From Hofstenia miamia (Eukaryota > Xenacoelomorpha > Acoela > Hofsteniidae): a DNA stretch of 64,000 nt. Positions 45,801 through 57,831 of this stretch are shown here, one piece after another (position 1 is the first letter of the stretch; each line of letters begins with the position of its first letter). The position numbers and the translations under genes are program-made. The notes under the pieces are model-generated. The model was not told where the DNA came from, ran no database searches, and saw nothing but the letters and a program-made list of their open reading frames with translations. Location: assembly GCA_900660155.1 (NCBI GenBank), contig CABFPE010000170.1:111966-175965 (forward strand), in the 5' to 3' direction.

Positions 45801-48700
45801 ATGGGTTAATTTTTAATTTAAATAGCTTGTTTTAAATATCAGTTTTTCGATATCCAATGGACTGAAAAACTGCATTTCTCTTTCGGTTCTAGTGCCAAAA
45901 ATGGCTCATGTACTACCAGTTGTCAACATTCCGGCTGTTGGGTGATTTTTTTCAGTGTTGTTCATTTCGCCTTGTTCTTCAGATACGTATCTTGTGCACA
46001 GTAAATGATATTGTGGTGAACGTGCCGCATTTTGTTAACATAATTGATATCAGGATTTTATGCTAAAATTTTATCAACGATAGTTTAAAATAACAGCATA
46101 ATTGTAACAGTTATAATTTTCCAAATGCCGCAATGTAAATATTTCTTTTCCTCTTGTTTTTCTATCAATCATTTAAATTACGATTACAGTAGTATGCGTC
46201 AATGTTGAAAAAATCTCATTTAAATATAAGCATTGGTTTAAGACTGCCATCTACTGTTCTCCACTATAGCCAACATTTTTATCAATTTTAATGCGCAGTT
46301 TCACTTGAATTTGGATTTGAACACCTAAAACTTCATAAATATTAACCTACTACATTCGTCAAATACCTCTACAATGACTTGAAAAAGGATTAATGAAATT
46401 GAATGAATAATCAAAAATGTATTGGGAATAATGCAAAATTTAATTGCTGAATAGACCTAAGTGATAAATTGAAACGTGATGCATTGCATCCTCAATACAT
46501 TTATCTATAGCAGATTCTAAGTTATATGATTTGTGCCTATCTTGAACTGCACTTCGCACTTTTAAGGCTTATCTAGAAATATTTTTCTAGTTTGAGTTTT
46601 GTTTCAAATTGCTAATAGAGAATGACTGGTTTTAATCTAAAACGAGCCATAATGCTATTAATTTCCGTGACAGTCGAAGAAGGAGCTACCTGTAATTGTG
46701 TACAATAATTTTCTTGTCATTTGATCCATTTATTAAATCTAATTGATTTTGCTTCTAATTCTCATATATTAGCGTAAATAATTTTTCTTTGGCTATAGAT
46801 AAAGCACGTAATCCCTTTGAAATTATTCCAATTAAAATATCAAACATTGTTTGATTTTCTTTAACCATATTGCTTTCACTACTCGTGAAACGCACATAAT
46901 GCAAAAACTATCCATTTGACTAATCGTGATATGCAAGCCTATGACTTCACGAAATTGCTTCATCAAACCCAACTAGGTATGTAAAGATAGTATTATATTT
47001 TCTTTAGAAACTAAAGGATTTCTAGTTTTAGACTCATTTCTTTGTCGGTGTAATGTTCCGCTCTCGATGTATTATTCCATTTGCTAAGAAAGCCCATGAG
47101 TTTAGTATACCCAAAATGTAGACAAAAATTACCTGAAAATCTGCACAAATCAACAATTTTTGTTCCATGGATTTTATAATCTTTAGTATTAAATATAAAA
47201 TTCCATGTTTTCTGAAACAGCGGGACTGAAGATTAAATTATACAATAAAACAGCCAGTGTACTGTATAAAATGCATTAATAGAAACTTTCCATTGATTAA
47301 ATCCATAAGGTATGCTAAAAAAGAATTTTATTAAATCGTAAGAACGAAATTTTGTACTTCTGTTAGCCTTGAATCTAGCAGTTCACTCTGCTGTTTTGTT
47401 GAATTTATATCTCTTTGCAGATCATTTAATTCAAACTTTGAATACAGTTTTTTTTATCATTTTCATACATTTCTGGAACATGAACGTCAACTTCTGTGTC
47501 GCTGCTTACCAATTTGGTTTTGTTAAAGCATTCTTTTGGGTTATGTATGGCATTGGACATCCATTGAATGAGGCTCTAGTCACATTGTACATTTTTGCTT
47601 AGGATTTTTCACGGAAGAGGCAGTCTTTTTCTGATTTTTAAAGTTTGCTGCACAGCAGATGCAACAAAATTTATTTGGTTTTTTGGTCTTTCACCATTTT
47701 GTAATATCTGCAATTCGTGGTTTGATAGAGCATTGAAAAGTGTTAGTTCGGGAAAAACTGTTAAATATGCGACAAATAGTATATGGTAAACCGCTAAGTC
47801 ATTATAAAAATGAATTTCACATTACTGTGTTAGAAATTGTATGCTCTATATCGGAAGTAAAATTATTTTGTTGGCCAGTGTAATGTACAACTATAATTAA
47901 CTCAACTTTGCAAATGATAATTCTGAATACTAAAAATAACATCGTGATTTCACAAAAAATAAATCAATCTTTGCAGCAGCAGTGTTATCAATCTAATGCT
48001 GAACATTGACAATGTACTAGTTGAAATTTTGCAGAACTGTAATTACATTAGAACTTAAAATTTCAATATTTACCAATTCAATTTATATTGAATAATATAT
48101 TTTTGTTTTACGGTTAGTGAAAAACTAGTTTCATGCGAAATAATTCCATTTTCTTTAGCCATTGCGAATTTCAATGTTCCAGCTAATGAAGGGAAAAGAG
48201 TTGATGTCAAAAAAGCCTATCCCAAGGGTCAAGAACCTCCCAAAAAAGGAGGCTTTCGAAATGAAAGATCTGGTCGTGGTTCATCTCGTGATTATTATCC
48301 TCGGAAAGAAGAATACTATACAGATTACTATCCTTCACATGATTCTTACTATCCCCCGGGAGGCCTGAGTTCATCAATGGGTATTTATTACTATCTACAG
48401 AAATTCATTTTTGACTTTATATTTGTGTATAGGTTTGTCAATATTTTTAGACAGGCTACACGTGTTTATTAAATGAATTATTACGCCGGTTTAGGTCGCG
48501 CCTCATATGGCATGGATTATTCTCAGCATGGCTACAATGATAATTTCAGAAGTAACTACCGACCTTTTCGAGGTGATCGTGGTAAGACTGTTTATTTTAA
48601 CACGTTTTAATCGCTATCGCAGTTGCGTCGTTACTTATTCTAAAATGAGCTGATCGAGTTGTTTTTAGGTAGAGATGGTGCAAGAATGAGACCTTATTGA
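42851..48700 (+). CDS. hnRNP A/B-like RNA-binding protein, two RRMs, complete 7-exon gene
   Basis: Coding exons: 42851-42871, 42917-43059, 43136-43280, 43322-43520, 48159-48380, 48495-48581, 48669-48700. They sum to 849 bases, exactly 283 codons with stop (282 residues). RRM1 has RNP2 LFIGGLS and RNP1 GRGFGFVTF. RRM2 has RNP2 VFVGGLK and a weaker RNP1 NRFAFIEF, and is followed by GKRVDVKKAYPKG as in hnRNP A/B, DAZAP1 and Musashi relatives. The tail is Gly/Tyr/Arg-rich (RGSSRDYYPRKEEYYTDYYP) and ends RGGRDGARMRPY. Such proteins bind pre-mRNA and mRNA and shuttle between nucleus and cytoplasm. All introns are GT-AG; five are 41-114 bases and one is 4638. The exact orthologue is uncertain. Confidence 0.93.
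42872..43321 (+). other. Short introns 1-3 of the RNA-binding protein gene with RRM1 exons
   Basis: Introns 42872-42916 (45 bases), 43060-43135 (76) and 43281-43321 (41) split RRM1. The 76-base intron contains an internal TTTTTTAG at about 43077-43084, so an alternative acceptor is possible, but using it would bring an early stop. Confidence 0.6.
43690..45140 (+). pseudogene. LINE reverse transcriptase fragment with (ATT)n tail
   Basis: It lies in the large intron of the RNA-binding protein gene, in the same direction. Visible blocks are NYRPIAILSRLSSL, HGNLPGRSTITNLLTLIENC, LDISKAFDRLPHSILLDKLR, a YADD-box variant LHVDDTAMF and a C-terminal FFNRACTAANYILTL and SFKKSLMAFLF. The 3' end reads GCGGCTAAATAAAGTC then (ATT)n to about 45140. 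Several stops and frame changes make it dead. Its GC content and pyrimidine-rich codons clearly differ from the AT-rich surroundings. The 5' end is missing, as usual for LINEs. Confidence 0.85.
45141..48158. other. Remainder of the large RNA-binding protein intron
   Basis: About 3 kb of AT-rich DNA. Short frames near 45332-45553 (minus) and 47369-47789 (plus) show no family resemblance and no splice context, so no gene is called. Confidence 0.45.
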
Positions 48701-49397
48701 TACGATGGAACACTGAGTTGAGCTGATGCAGAGTTATAGGTTTAAAAAGTGAAGACTTTAATATATTATCTGCACTTCGCAGAATTTTCACTTTTGTTTT
48801 ATGAGTGTTTTCTTTAATATATTTGTCTTTGTTGCCCTAAATGTTTATCTATTTGAGAATGTTATTCAATATATTTGATTGCATCTGATTTTGAGTTTTG
48901 TAGGTATACTGAATTTAGGAAATGCATTTTTCTCGCGATATGCTATTTAATATCAGTTAGTATAGCATATTTTGCATTTTTCTTTGTCCGTTAAAGTAGT
49001 GTTGTATTTTACAAAAAATCTTGCATGAAGTTTCGTTTTTTATTTTGAGATTTTAAAAATTTTAGTAATATTGCTTGTTGCCGTCTCAAAACAAAGTATC
49101 AATTACTCTAAATGTCAGTTTTTTTTTAACTTACAAATATATTTTTGGCATGAAAAACTTGGAGTGTCTAAACATTTGAAATATGCTTTTGTCAAAATCA
49201 TATTTACTACTTGAACTTTATCATTTCAGAAATCACTTACTTTCATCATATTTCTGCAGTATTTTAAAAGGAGAACTGGAAAGTACGAAACAATGGCTTT
49301 AGCAGCTATGCTGCTGAAATATATTGTTGAAATCGCATTCAAATATTTTTGGCACTACTACAGTTAATAATTATAATTTCAAGTAAATTGTATAAAA
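48701..49397. other. 3' flank of the RNA-binding protein gene
   Basis: The untranslated region of the gene presumably lies here; it is T-rich. I could not settle on one poly(A) signal. Confidence 0.45.
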
Positions 49398-49677
49398 CAG
49401 ACGTGTCAACGAGCCGAAATTTCTGAGCACAGCTCGGGTCGTTTTAATTTTGAGTAAGTTCGGCTCGCCAATAACATCTTTCAATGAGGTTCGTTGCAGC
49501 TCGATATTTTTTTAAAAATATTGCGCTCTCAGAATTTTTTACATGGCTCTTCCCATTATTTAATAAACATTTCTTATATTATAAGAAAGGCATTTTGAAT
49601 AAAAAATGAGAAAAATCTGCATAACGGCTTGTTATATATCCAATACTCTGCTCAAGCTCGGCTCGTTGACAAGTCTG
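49398..49677. mobile_element. hAT-type MITE, 280 bp, with perfect 8-bp target duplication
   Basis: The ends CAGACGTGTCAACGAGCCGA and TCGGCTCGTTGACAAGTCTG are inverted repeats with one mismatch. The flanks GTATAAAA (49390-49397) and GTATAAAA (49678-49685) are identical. There is no transposase, so it must have moved with enzyme from another hAT element. The CTCGGCTCG-rich termini recall MITEs common in invertebrates. Confidence 0.93.
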
Positions 49678-49685
49678 GTATAAAA

Positions 49686-50383
49686 CCCAGGCATCTGAGT
49701 CATGATCAAATGAGTCACAAAAACAGGGCTTCTTATCACGGAACCTTCTGAAAAAAAATCCTAAAATGCAGTTCAGGACCTTTTTATTTTTTGACTTAAC
49801 CAATATAATCAATTTTGAAAACCTGACTGGGGAACATTCCACCATGTCACCTCTTGTCTAGCACACAGGGCTAAGAAATAGCTTCTTCATCATTTTAAAT
49901 CGTCTGTGTTTGTGGAGGACTCAAAGACAATATATTCCTCCTTATTGGACAGATCCTCCAATTGGCAATGTTGCACACCATTTTCATAGCAATGCCAAAT
50001 GAAATGAATTTCATATTTTTCCAATAATATAATTCCAATTAGAACTATAACAATAAATTGATAAGAATTGTGACAAGGTGATAAGCGAATTGTTTAAGAT
50101 GAAATAATTTCAATAAATTGTATCAATGCAATGAATTAAATAGTGTATAGTCAATTGCAATGCAGTACTAACATTTTGGAATCATGGTCAAGTATGCTCA
50201 TGTAGCTATGTACGAAATTATGGAATATATTGTAAACTTGTGTGTTAATTGTAAATGGACCGGGTATAGGTCAAACAAATGTAGAAATTTGAACTTCATA
50301 TAGAAATTTAATCAACTGAAAATAAAATTTGAATTTATTTCATGAACTATTTTTGTATTTTCAACTTAAGCGTTTATTAACTA
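49686..50383. other. Intergenic stretch, nothing recognised
   Basis: No gene, inverted repeat or microsatellite was seen between the hAT MITE and the Tigger-like relic. Confidence 0.45.
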
Positions 50384-51364
50384 GAGGCAGCTCCCCCTAA
50401 GTCGGATGGACTCGGACCAATGAAAATAATCCAACTTACACGAAATCCGAAATATGATTTTAGGGGACTTGGCTTGCACTAGTTCCGCGAAACCCGAGAT
50501 TTACGATAGCGTAACTTTTGCACAAGAAATCTGATGGTTATGAAATAAGTTGTTTTGAAAATATTGAAAATAAACTCTGCTGGAAGCAAAAATTAATCAT
50601 GTATTCTTATGTCTTACAGTATTTTTCTTTCAATACCTGAATTAAACAAAAACTAAACTTAACTTTACTTACGGTGCCATCAATTACTTCGCTCTATTTT
50701 TGATTACATATTTGTCATATGATGAATGCATACAACAACTCTTTAAGTGAAATTGACAGGAATAATTCGATTCAATACAGACAAATGCCTAATACTCTGA
50801 TCAATATTATAATATTTTAATTTCTAGGGACATTTTTCTAATGTTTTAACCAATTCTAAATCTTTCCCATCTTTTAGTAATATATATTATAATGTTTTCT
50901 AGGGTTACTGTATTTACGAATTTTACAATAATTTTTTATATTCCTTTATTTCACACATCACATAAATCAGAGAGTTGTCATTTTAACATCAAATTTTGCA
51001 TGAAATATTACCGGACAACTTATTTAAAATATCACTTATTGACGGAACCGCGCATAAACATATCTGTTGATCTCTTCATGAACTGTTTGTAGGTCAATAC
51101 CATGAGCTGCGCTGTAGTATTTCATTATTTTGTCTACGCGATAGAAAATATTTATGCTATGCTTGAATCGCGTGCAAGACAATTCCCATCCCTCAGACGT
51201 ATAAATGACATTTTCAATATTAACTTTGTAGCCTGTACGTAGATTTCAGTCCGATTTAGAATTTATCCGACTTAAAAATAATTTTGTTTGTACATATTGG
51301 AATTTGTCTGTTCTCTATTAATAGTACGAGTTACGCGAAAATCTGACTTAGGCGAGATTGCCTG
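50384..51364. mobile_element. Non-autonomous Tigger/pogo-like element
   Basis: The left end GAGGCAGCTCCCCCTAAGTC and the complement of the right end, CAGGCAATCTCGCCTAAGTC, match at most positions. Both are flanked by TA. Wording of this sort (CAGGC...CTC.CCTAAGTC.GA) is typical of pogo/Tigger termini. No transposase frame remains in 981 bp. Confidence 0.65.
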
Positions 51365-51907
51365 TATTTGATTATTTCAGCTGTTTGTCGAATATTTTTA
51401 ATGTCAAAAGCGATATCTACAAGATTTAAAAGTGACATTTACAAAGTTTTTAAAAATTGTAATTTTTTGTATGTATTTTATACTTACTGTTTTGTTTATT
51501 TCTTTATTTTGGTTCTATTTTACATGGCTTTTTCAATATGTACCTATGTTAATGCATCATGAAATGAAGTTATGCTTATTTGTAGTAGTGAATGTGATTT
51601 GTATAAACCTACTTGCTCATGCATTTATTTATATCCATAAATTTGATCGATGTACACTACTATCTTTACGGGCGGAATTTTGGCCTCGAATGGGCCTGGT
51701 AGGGACGTGCGAATAATACCGGCCCATTAACATCTGCTCCTTTACTAGATGTGTAAATATTATTCAAACTTAATATATTTAAGAAATTTCGTCATTTGCA
51801 GTTTAAATTTATTGTCATAAATTTTTCGGTAGTACATCATACTTTTATTAATTTTTCAGTTTAATTGAAAACTGTACATTCTGTAGCTTTGACTACAGTT
51901 TTTTCCT

Positions 51908-52012
51908 ATCAAAGATCCGAACATCACAAGCAAAGATCCGACTTGCACGAGCAGATATCCGAATAGCATAAGCAAAGATCCGAATAGCACAAGCAAAGAT
52001 CCGACTTTTTAT
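51908..52012. repeat. 21-bp tandem repeat, about five units
   Basis: The unit GCACAAGCAAAGATCCGACT(T) recurs with small changes every 21 bases. The words GATCCGACTT and TTATCCGACTT also occur in the neighbouring Tigger-like element, so the array may come from its subterminal sequence. Confidence 0.8.
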
Positions 52013-52639
52013 GACCTTGCCTAAACCATTTTATTTTTAATAACTATGATCTATCTATTGTAATTTGATGTAGTATTGGTTATGTGTGAATATATCGCTG
52101 GTAAAATATACCGCGGGCGCGGGTGGACAGTGCTAGTAAAGTATGCTACCGCATACCCTAATATATATATATATATATATAGGAGAAAACTGGTACCATG
52201 ACTTGACTCCCTTTTTTATAATTCAGTTCCACAAGCAGCTATTCAAAATAAGTTCTTTTTTTATTTTCTAATGTCAACCATCAATGTTTGGGAGCAACAC
52301 TTAATTAGATAAAATGTTGTCATCGTATATATCTGAAGAGATATTATTTTATATTAATTACCAATACTTGAGACCCGGCGACATAACCCTCACCTCAGTT
52401 TCCATCCCCCACAATTTCGCATTACTTATCATATTGGAATGTAATAGATTGGACATTTAATCGCCTCAACTGGAGACCCAAATTTCAAGCTCACTCTTAG
52501 GCCAATGAAATAGTTGCTGAAAGCTTCAAATCATTATATTTGCTTTTACACAGCACCCTATATAAATGTTGGGTTTTGTACACAGCTCTATATATATATA
52601 TATATATATATATATTTACATATATATCCAAATTCGTAA
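52013..52639. other. Intergenic stretch with AT microsatellites
   Basis: AT runs lie at about 52160-52181 and 52590-52615. Nothing else is recognised. Confidence 0.6.
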
Positions 52640-53032
52640 AAGGTAATGGATTTGTAGCAAAAGATAAGCTGATACATACAACTACAATGGAAGGAATTTT
52701 AGAAGAATAAAACAAAATTTAAAAATAAATGTACCAATAATACTACACTGAAGTTTATCAAAGAAGACAAATTTGAAAAAGAACTCTTAGTAATGAAAAA
52801 TAACGTAGAATTAAGCAAAGACAATATGGTCTTCCAAAAATTCATAAAAATGTAACGAATCCTCCAATGAGACCTATATTATCAGCAACAATTTTCAAAA
52901 TGTGAACTTACAAAATGGCTTTGCAAATTATTAAAACCTTATATTCCAACCAAGTATAACTTGAAAGACACCTCTGATTGCGATGTTAAGTCTTTGTTTA
53001 AAAACATTTCAGTAAAAAAACAATTGATTACA
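52640..53032 (+). pseudogene. Penelope-like retroelement fragment 1
   Basis: YGLPKIHKNVTNPPMRPILS near 52825-52890 is the signature at the start of Penelope-like reverse transcriptases. It is followed in another frame by LTKWLCKLLKPYIPTKYNLK and SDCDVKSLFKNI. The copy stops at an N (53033), where the sequence changes abruptly, so its end may be an assembly join. Confidence 0.8.
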
Positions 53033-53033
53033 N

Positions 53034-55340
53034 GGCGTTTTTTCATCGTATGTCTATTCAAATTTTTTTATTTTTGTTGAACTTTATGCGTTAATTAATC
53101 TATATTACATAACTTCATTGTAATAGAGGTAAATTACATCAAAAGTATAACTGAACTACAATACAATTTCAGTAAAACTTGTTCCCTCAATGGAATTAGT
53201 AGACGATCGATCTTTCCAGATTTTTCGTGCTATTTTCCTATTCGCCTTTGAGGATTTTAAATGATTTTGTCGTTCTATTTATGATTTGTTAGTTTAAAAT
53301 ATTGCTCTAGTGATAGAAAACGAGAATTTGTTGTTTTGGCTGATGAATTTAGTCTTGTTTGATGTACAATACGTTTGATGTTATGTTGGTATTTTTGCCC
53401 CTACTTGTCTCTGTTAGGATAACGGGGTGCTCAATTTATTCTAGTTTTTAATTATCAGTTTAAGCCTTCTTTTGTTACTCTCGGCAAAATACAGAGGCCA
53501 TGTGCTAATGAATCATCCCACTCATTAGAGCAAGAATTATTTTTTTACGGAATGTGATTTTTCACTAATTTTCGGATGCAGCTTGTGTCGTGTTTTTCAA
53601 CTGTTCAAATTTTAATTTATATTTTTATATAATATATTATTATATTATTGTATAATAAATATTAATTTATATTTGCATCAACAATGCTAAGCAAAATTAG
53701 TGAGACATCACCATTTTTAGTCTCCAACTAATCCGCATCGCTCAATTGAAAAGTCACTGCACCCGGAATAGTATGGGTTTGGGTAGGTTTCCCAGCTGCC
53801 TGAATTTTGCCAGCTTAATTCTTTGTCGATAATGTGAATAAATAAATCTACCTCGATTTATTGCAAAATCATGTTGACTTGACGAAGTGTCACTGCATTT
53901 CACTATTATCGCTAAAGACTATGAGAGCAACTTCTGGAGATCGTTTAATTAGTCGTCATTTTCCTGGCCACTGATTTCTCCTGATTGGGCTCCCAATGAC
54001 TAGTAGTTCTATGGGATGATCACAAAGACCTTTTACTATTACCTGTCAAAGGGAATGATTCCAGAATCTATTCAGAATACAAACAAATATCAGTTGATTG
54101 ACGCAATTCGAAGTCTTATCCCCAGATTGAATGCTGTCCTTCAAATTTAGAATACTTAATGTAGTTGACATTTTTTATACATATGTTTGTTAACCAAAAT
54201 TGCATTTTCTTTAAAATTCGTAGCGACTTATATATATATAAAATGTATAAAGAATACATGTACTATAATTTGATAGATGTATGTTTTGGTAGTCTGCTGA
54301 TCACACCCAGGACATTTGGATCAATTGCTTAAAATGAATATGTAATACTATTCCCATTTTTGTATTTTTAGATGGTCTAATTTAGATAATTTTAGAAGTA
54401 CTGATGGTTTCACATATATCAGCTATTTGATGTTTTCGACAATGAATATTCATTAATGATGCCCTTTCCCATTGATGTATTCATACATTAGCTTCGAAAA
54501 CTACAATTCAGTTTCAAAATTCTATTTGATTACTGAAGAATTGTCAAACATATATATCTGCAAAATAACTTCGCCTAAAGAATGTTTAAGTATCGACAAT
54601 GACATGGTGAAACTGGGTTTACATGAAAATGCGAGCTTCAAATTCAATTCAATGCTTCACTGCTAAAATGTTATTGTATTGAAATAGGATGGGAGTTATT
54701 GCATTTAAAATACGTTTAACCAGTGGAGGACGCATTTTATCTCTACTTATTGCGAACATAATTAAACATTAATACATTTTGTATTATAGCTATTACAGAG
54801 AAAACGAAAGGCACTGGAATGCTTTAGGTTCACTCAAATAATGTTTTACACTATTTAATAAATTTTTACTTGAAGCATTTTAAATTGAAGCTTTATAAAT
54901 TGGAAGAGTTAACATTGTCAATGTGGAGTTTATTGTGACAGTTTTACAATATATTGATGATTGAAGAAATATTGTTCTGTACTTAAATATGCAGACAACA
55001 CTTGTGTGTTCACCAGTGAAAAATCAATTAGAAAAACTTCGCCGAATTGCATAACTACTTCGGAAATACATTGACTGTTCACCCGGTGGAAATTTTATTT
55101 ATTAGATTATAATAGACTTGAATATAATCTCATTTTATATCAGCACCCCAAATGCAAATGAAAATTAAATATTTCAATTGTTTCTATGTTTATAAATAAT
55201 TCTGTCCTATTCGGTGGCATATTTATTTAGAAAAACAATCTCGAATTAACCTGGCACGAATGGCATACTTTACTAAATTAAATTGAACAAGCAGCTATTA
55301 TATTTAATGTACAATCAAAAACTTAGCAACTAAAGAATCC
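53034..55340. other. Intergenic stretch, nothing recognised
   Basis: About 2.3 kb of AT-rich DNA with a small TA run at about 54231-54242. No host exon or element protein was recognised. Confidence 0.45.
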
Positions 55341-56042
55341 ATAACAAGCACTGACATTTCAAATGTTACTCAAGATATTCTTAACGAAATTCAAGATACT
55401 TAGAAGTTTCCTAAAATTTGAAAGATATTCCCAAATAGTATTTAAAAAGTTTTTGAATAAAAACAATCTAAAAGGAATTGGAATTGCAGTCGTTAATAAT
55501 GGCGACTATCACAATAAAATGTTAGACATTTTAAATGGTGAAGAGTTTGAAAAGATAGAAACCAAATTGAATCAAAAATTCTGCAATTGTCTACGAAAAC
55601 AAATTTAATGCAAAATTACTACTTATAAAAACAAATGAATATATATAATAAATGCAAATCAATGTGTCTATGCTTCAAAAGTGTATGGTCGTGCAAAGAT
55701 CCACAAAAAAGAAATACCACTTCGTCCTATTGCAAGTTCATGTGGCTGCATAAATAATAAACAATCCGAAAATGTAAAATATATATTACGCAAATTACCG
55801 GAAGCAAAAATAAACACGAATTCAAAAACATTTTCTAATCATATAATGAAACATGATGCCAGTAAGTTTGGGGAATCATACTACATAAAAACTTTAAACA
55901 ACAATGTTCCTCTAGAAAAAGCCATAGACATAGTAATAAACACTTTGACAACGATTTACGATCTAATTTACGAAACAACAAAGACGCTATTAATGCTTGC
56001 AACAAAAAATTCGTTATTGGAGAATTTTATTTGCAGAAAGAT

Positions 56043-56375
56043 AGATAGATAACTTTTATTTTATCACGGATTGACATCCATAAAAGATACATATATAAAT
56101 TTATGAATCATAACAGACAAGACAACTCAATGTTTCTTCAAATATTGATGAGGGAAAATCCTACTTGAGGCTCCACCTGTTGGATTTCTTTGTCGCAGGT
56201 GTTCTTTCGAGTATTCAGTTCTTGTCGGGATATGAGGCCAGCGGGTGGTTTGCCGATCTGGATATTCTGTTAAAGAGTTGACGATCTGAAGACTGCAGAA
56301 TCTGATGCATTGGAAGGAATTCGTCAATAATGCCTCATCGCCTTTCTTTGAATTTGGTCGATCTTCTTGTTTAGC
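56043..56375 (-). mobile_element. LINE 3' scrap inserted in Penelope copy 2
   Basis: Between the Penelope blocks ending ...NFICRK and beginning CLAMGN lies unrelated sequence. Read on the minus strand it gives KIDQIQRKAMRH and SNASDSAVFRSSTL, like the C-terminal part of LINE proteins (KL-KVQR-A-R). Short GATAGATAG repeats at its left edge (56039-56050) could be the pentamer/tetramer tail of the minus-strand LINE. Confidence 0.5.
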
Positions 56376-57329
56376 TATGGGTAATTCATTAAGCCCAACC
56401 CTATCTATTTAAACTTTTTTGAGAAACATGCAGCAAATACCATCAGATTTTATTTTTATGAAAGATATGGACGATATATTTGCTACGAAGAAGATGCAGA
56501 ATTTATACTAACAAAACTAAATTCAATAGATGGCAACATAATGGAAAAAGAACTTAACAAAAATTTCCATTTTCTAAACTTGAACATTAGCAGAACAGCA
56601 AATTGCTTTGTTATTGGAATTTATAGAAAGCCAACTGATACAGGTTCAGTTTTAAATTTCAATTGAAATTCATCTGTAGCGCACAAAATACCCCTAATTA
56701 AAAGAGCAATGCATCATTTTTTTGATGTCTCAAGTTCTTATGAAATCATAGACAAAGAAGTAATCAAACTAAATTTGACTCTGAAGAAAAACGAATATCC
56801 AAGAAATATTGAACTACAAGACAGGTAAATATTCGAATAATTTTGAACACATTTTTAAAATTGAATATAGAGGGAAGCACACAACAGGTATGATTAATCA
56901 AATACGAAGAATAAATTAAAGAAATTGTGAGATTTGCTTATACAACGCGAATGCTTAGTCAACGCCTAGAATTCAAATCAATAATAAAGGTATCCGATAA
57001 GTCCAAAATTATCTATAAAATCAATTGCACCTGTGGTGGGGACTACATTGTACATAGCAGACAACTAAGCAGAAAAATAAAAGAACACGAAACTAAGTCA
57101 ACAATATCGTAACACCTAAGAAAGTGTGGATTAAATTATGACATCAAAATTTTAAGATCAGCAATCTCCAAAATTTAAAAATAATCGAAAGTATATACAT
57201 AAGATCAATGCAACCAAGTCTTAACATCAAACCTGACTACATATCAGCACAAATTACCTTTAATCAACGTTTAGTTATATAAAATATCTATTATTTAATA
57301 ATGCATAATTAGAGGGAAAATTTTGTAAA

Positions 57330-57360
57330 TTGACAATGCTCAAGTTGAGCGAAATATATC
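57330..57360 (+). ncRNA. Hammerhead-like motif at 3' end of Penelope copy 2
   Basis: TTGACAA (57330), then T, a hairpin GCTCAA-G-TTGAGC, GAAA, and TATATC. The hammerhead core is CUGANGA - stem II - GAAA - short stem III - UH. Here the first base is T instead of C and N8 is A, so the core is probably inactive. Penelope-like elements are known to carry hammerhead motifs with minimal stem III. Confidence 0.4.
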
Positions 57361-57639
57361 TCATTTGGTCTAATTAAAATTATTCAATATCCTTAACAAC
57401 AATAAGAAAATTTGTTAATAATATATCTAAAATTGATTGCTATTCCTCGGTAACAATGAAATATTTTGGATTTACCATAAATTACAACGTACCATTTAAA
57501 AAAACATTGCTTAAGTTTATAAAAGCTAAATGATAAATTTCCATATAATATTAAAAGTAAAAAGATTTTTAAATCAATACTAAAATGAAATTTTATTTAA
57601 TTCCCTAGTTAAATAAATTATAATTTACGGCATACAATT

Positions 57640-57831
57640 ATATGAAAGTGAATCAGAAACGTCTCTATATAAGCTTAACAACAAATACAAGACAGAGGTT
57701 AAATATATTCCTAAAGAATTAAATATTTTTAACATCATTAAAACAAAAGCCAAAGCATTACATCAACACATCGAAGACTTTCAAAAACATCCACTAAAAC
57801 AATTCATTAGTAAAAGAACTGAATACACTAA
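57640..57831 (+). pseudogene. Possible N-terminal piece of Penelope copy 3
   Basis: The frame LYKLNNKYKTEVKYIPKELN followed by FQKHPLKQFISKRTEYTN resembles the charged N-terminal helix region before Penelope reverse transcriptases. It is cut off at the start of the candidate LTR-like segment. Link to the blocks after 59160 is an inference. Confidence 0.35.

Larger units (their letters stand above)
55341..57365 (+). pseudogene. Penelope-like retroelement copy 2, with GIY-YIG part, broken
   Basis: The order of blocks is right for a Penelope-like element. First comes YGRAKIHKKEIPLRPIASSC (55684), then AMGNSLSPTLS (near 56370), then LNKNFHFLNLNISRT and IYRKPTDTGSVLNFN (near 56545-56665). The GIY-YIG endonuclease region follows: KIIYKINCTCGGDYIV and SRQLSRKIKEHETKS (57005-57100). 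The reverse transcriptase is split by an inserted minus-strand LINE scrap. Stops and frame changes are several. A hammerhead-like RNA motif lies at the 3' end. Confidence 0.82.

Noticed and set aside
47369-47789. Two hydrophobic plus-strand frames in the large intron of the RNA-binding protein gene
   Set aside because: Composition is that of T-rich DNA, with no homology, start context or splice sites.
52497-52715. Minus-strand 72-codon frame
   Set aside because: It runs through an AT microsatellite and ends in low-complexity sequence.
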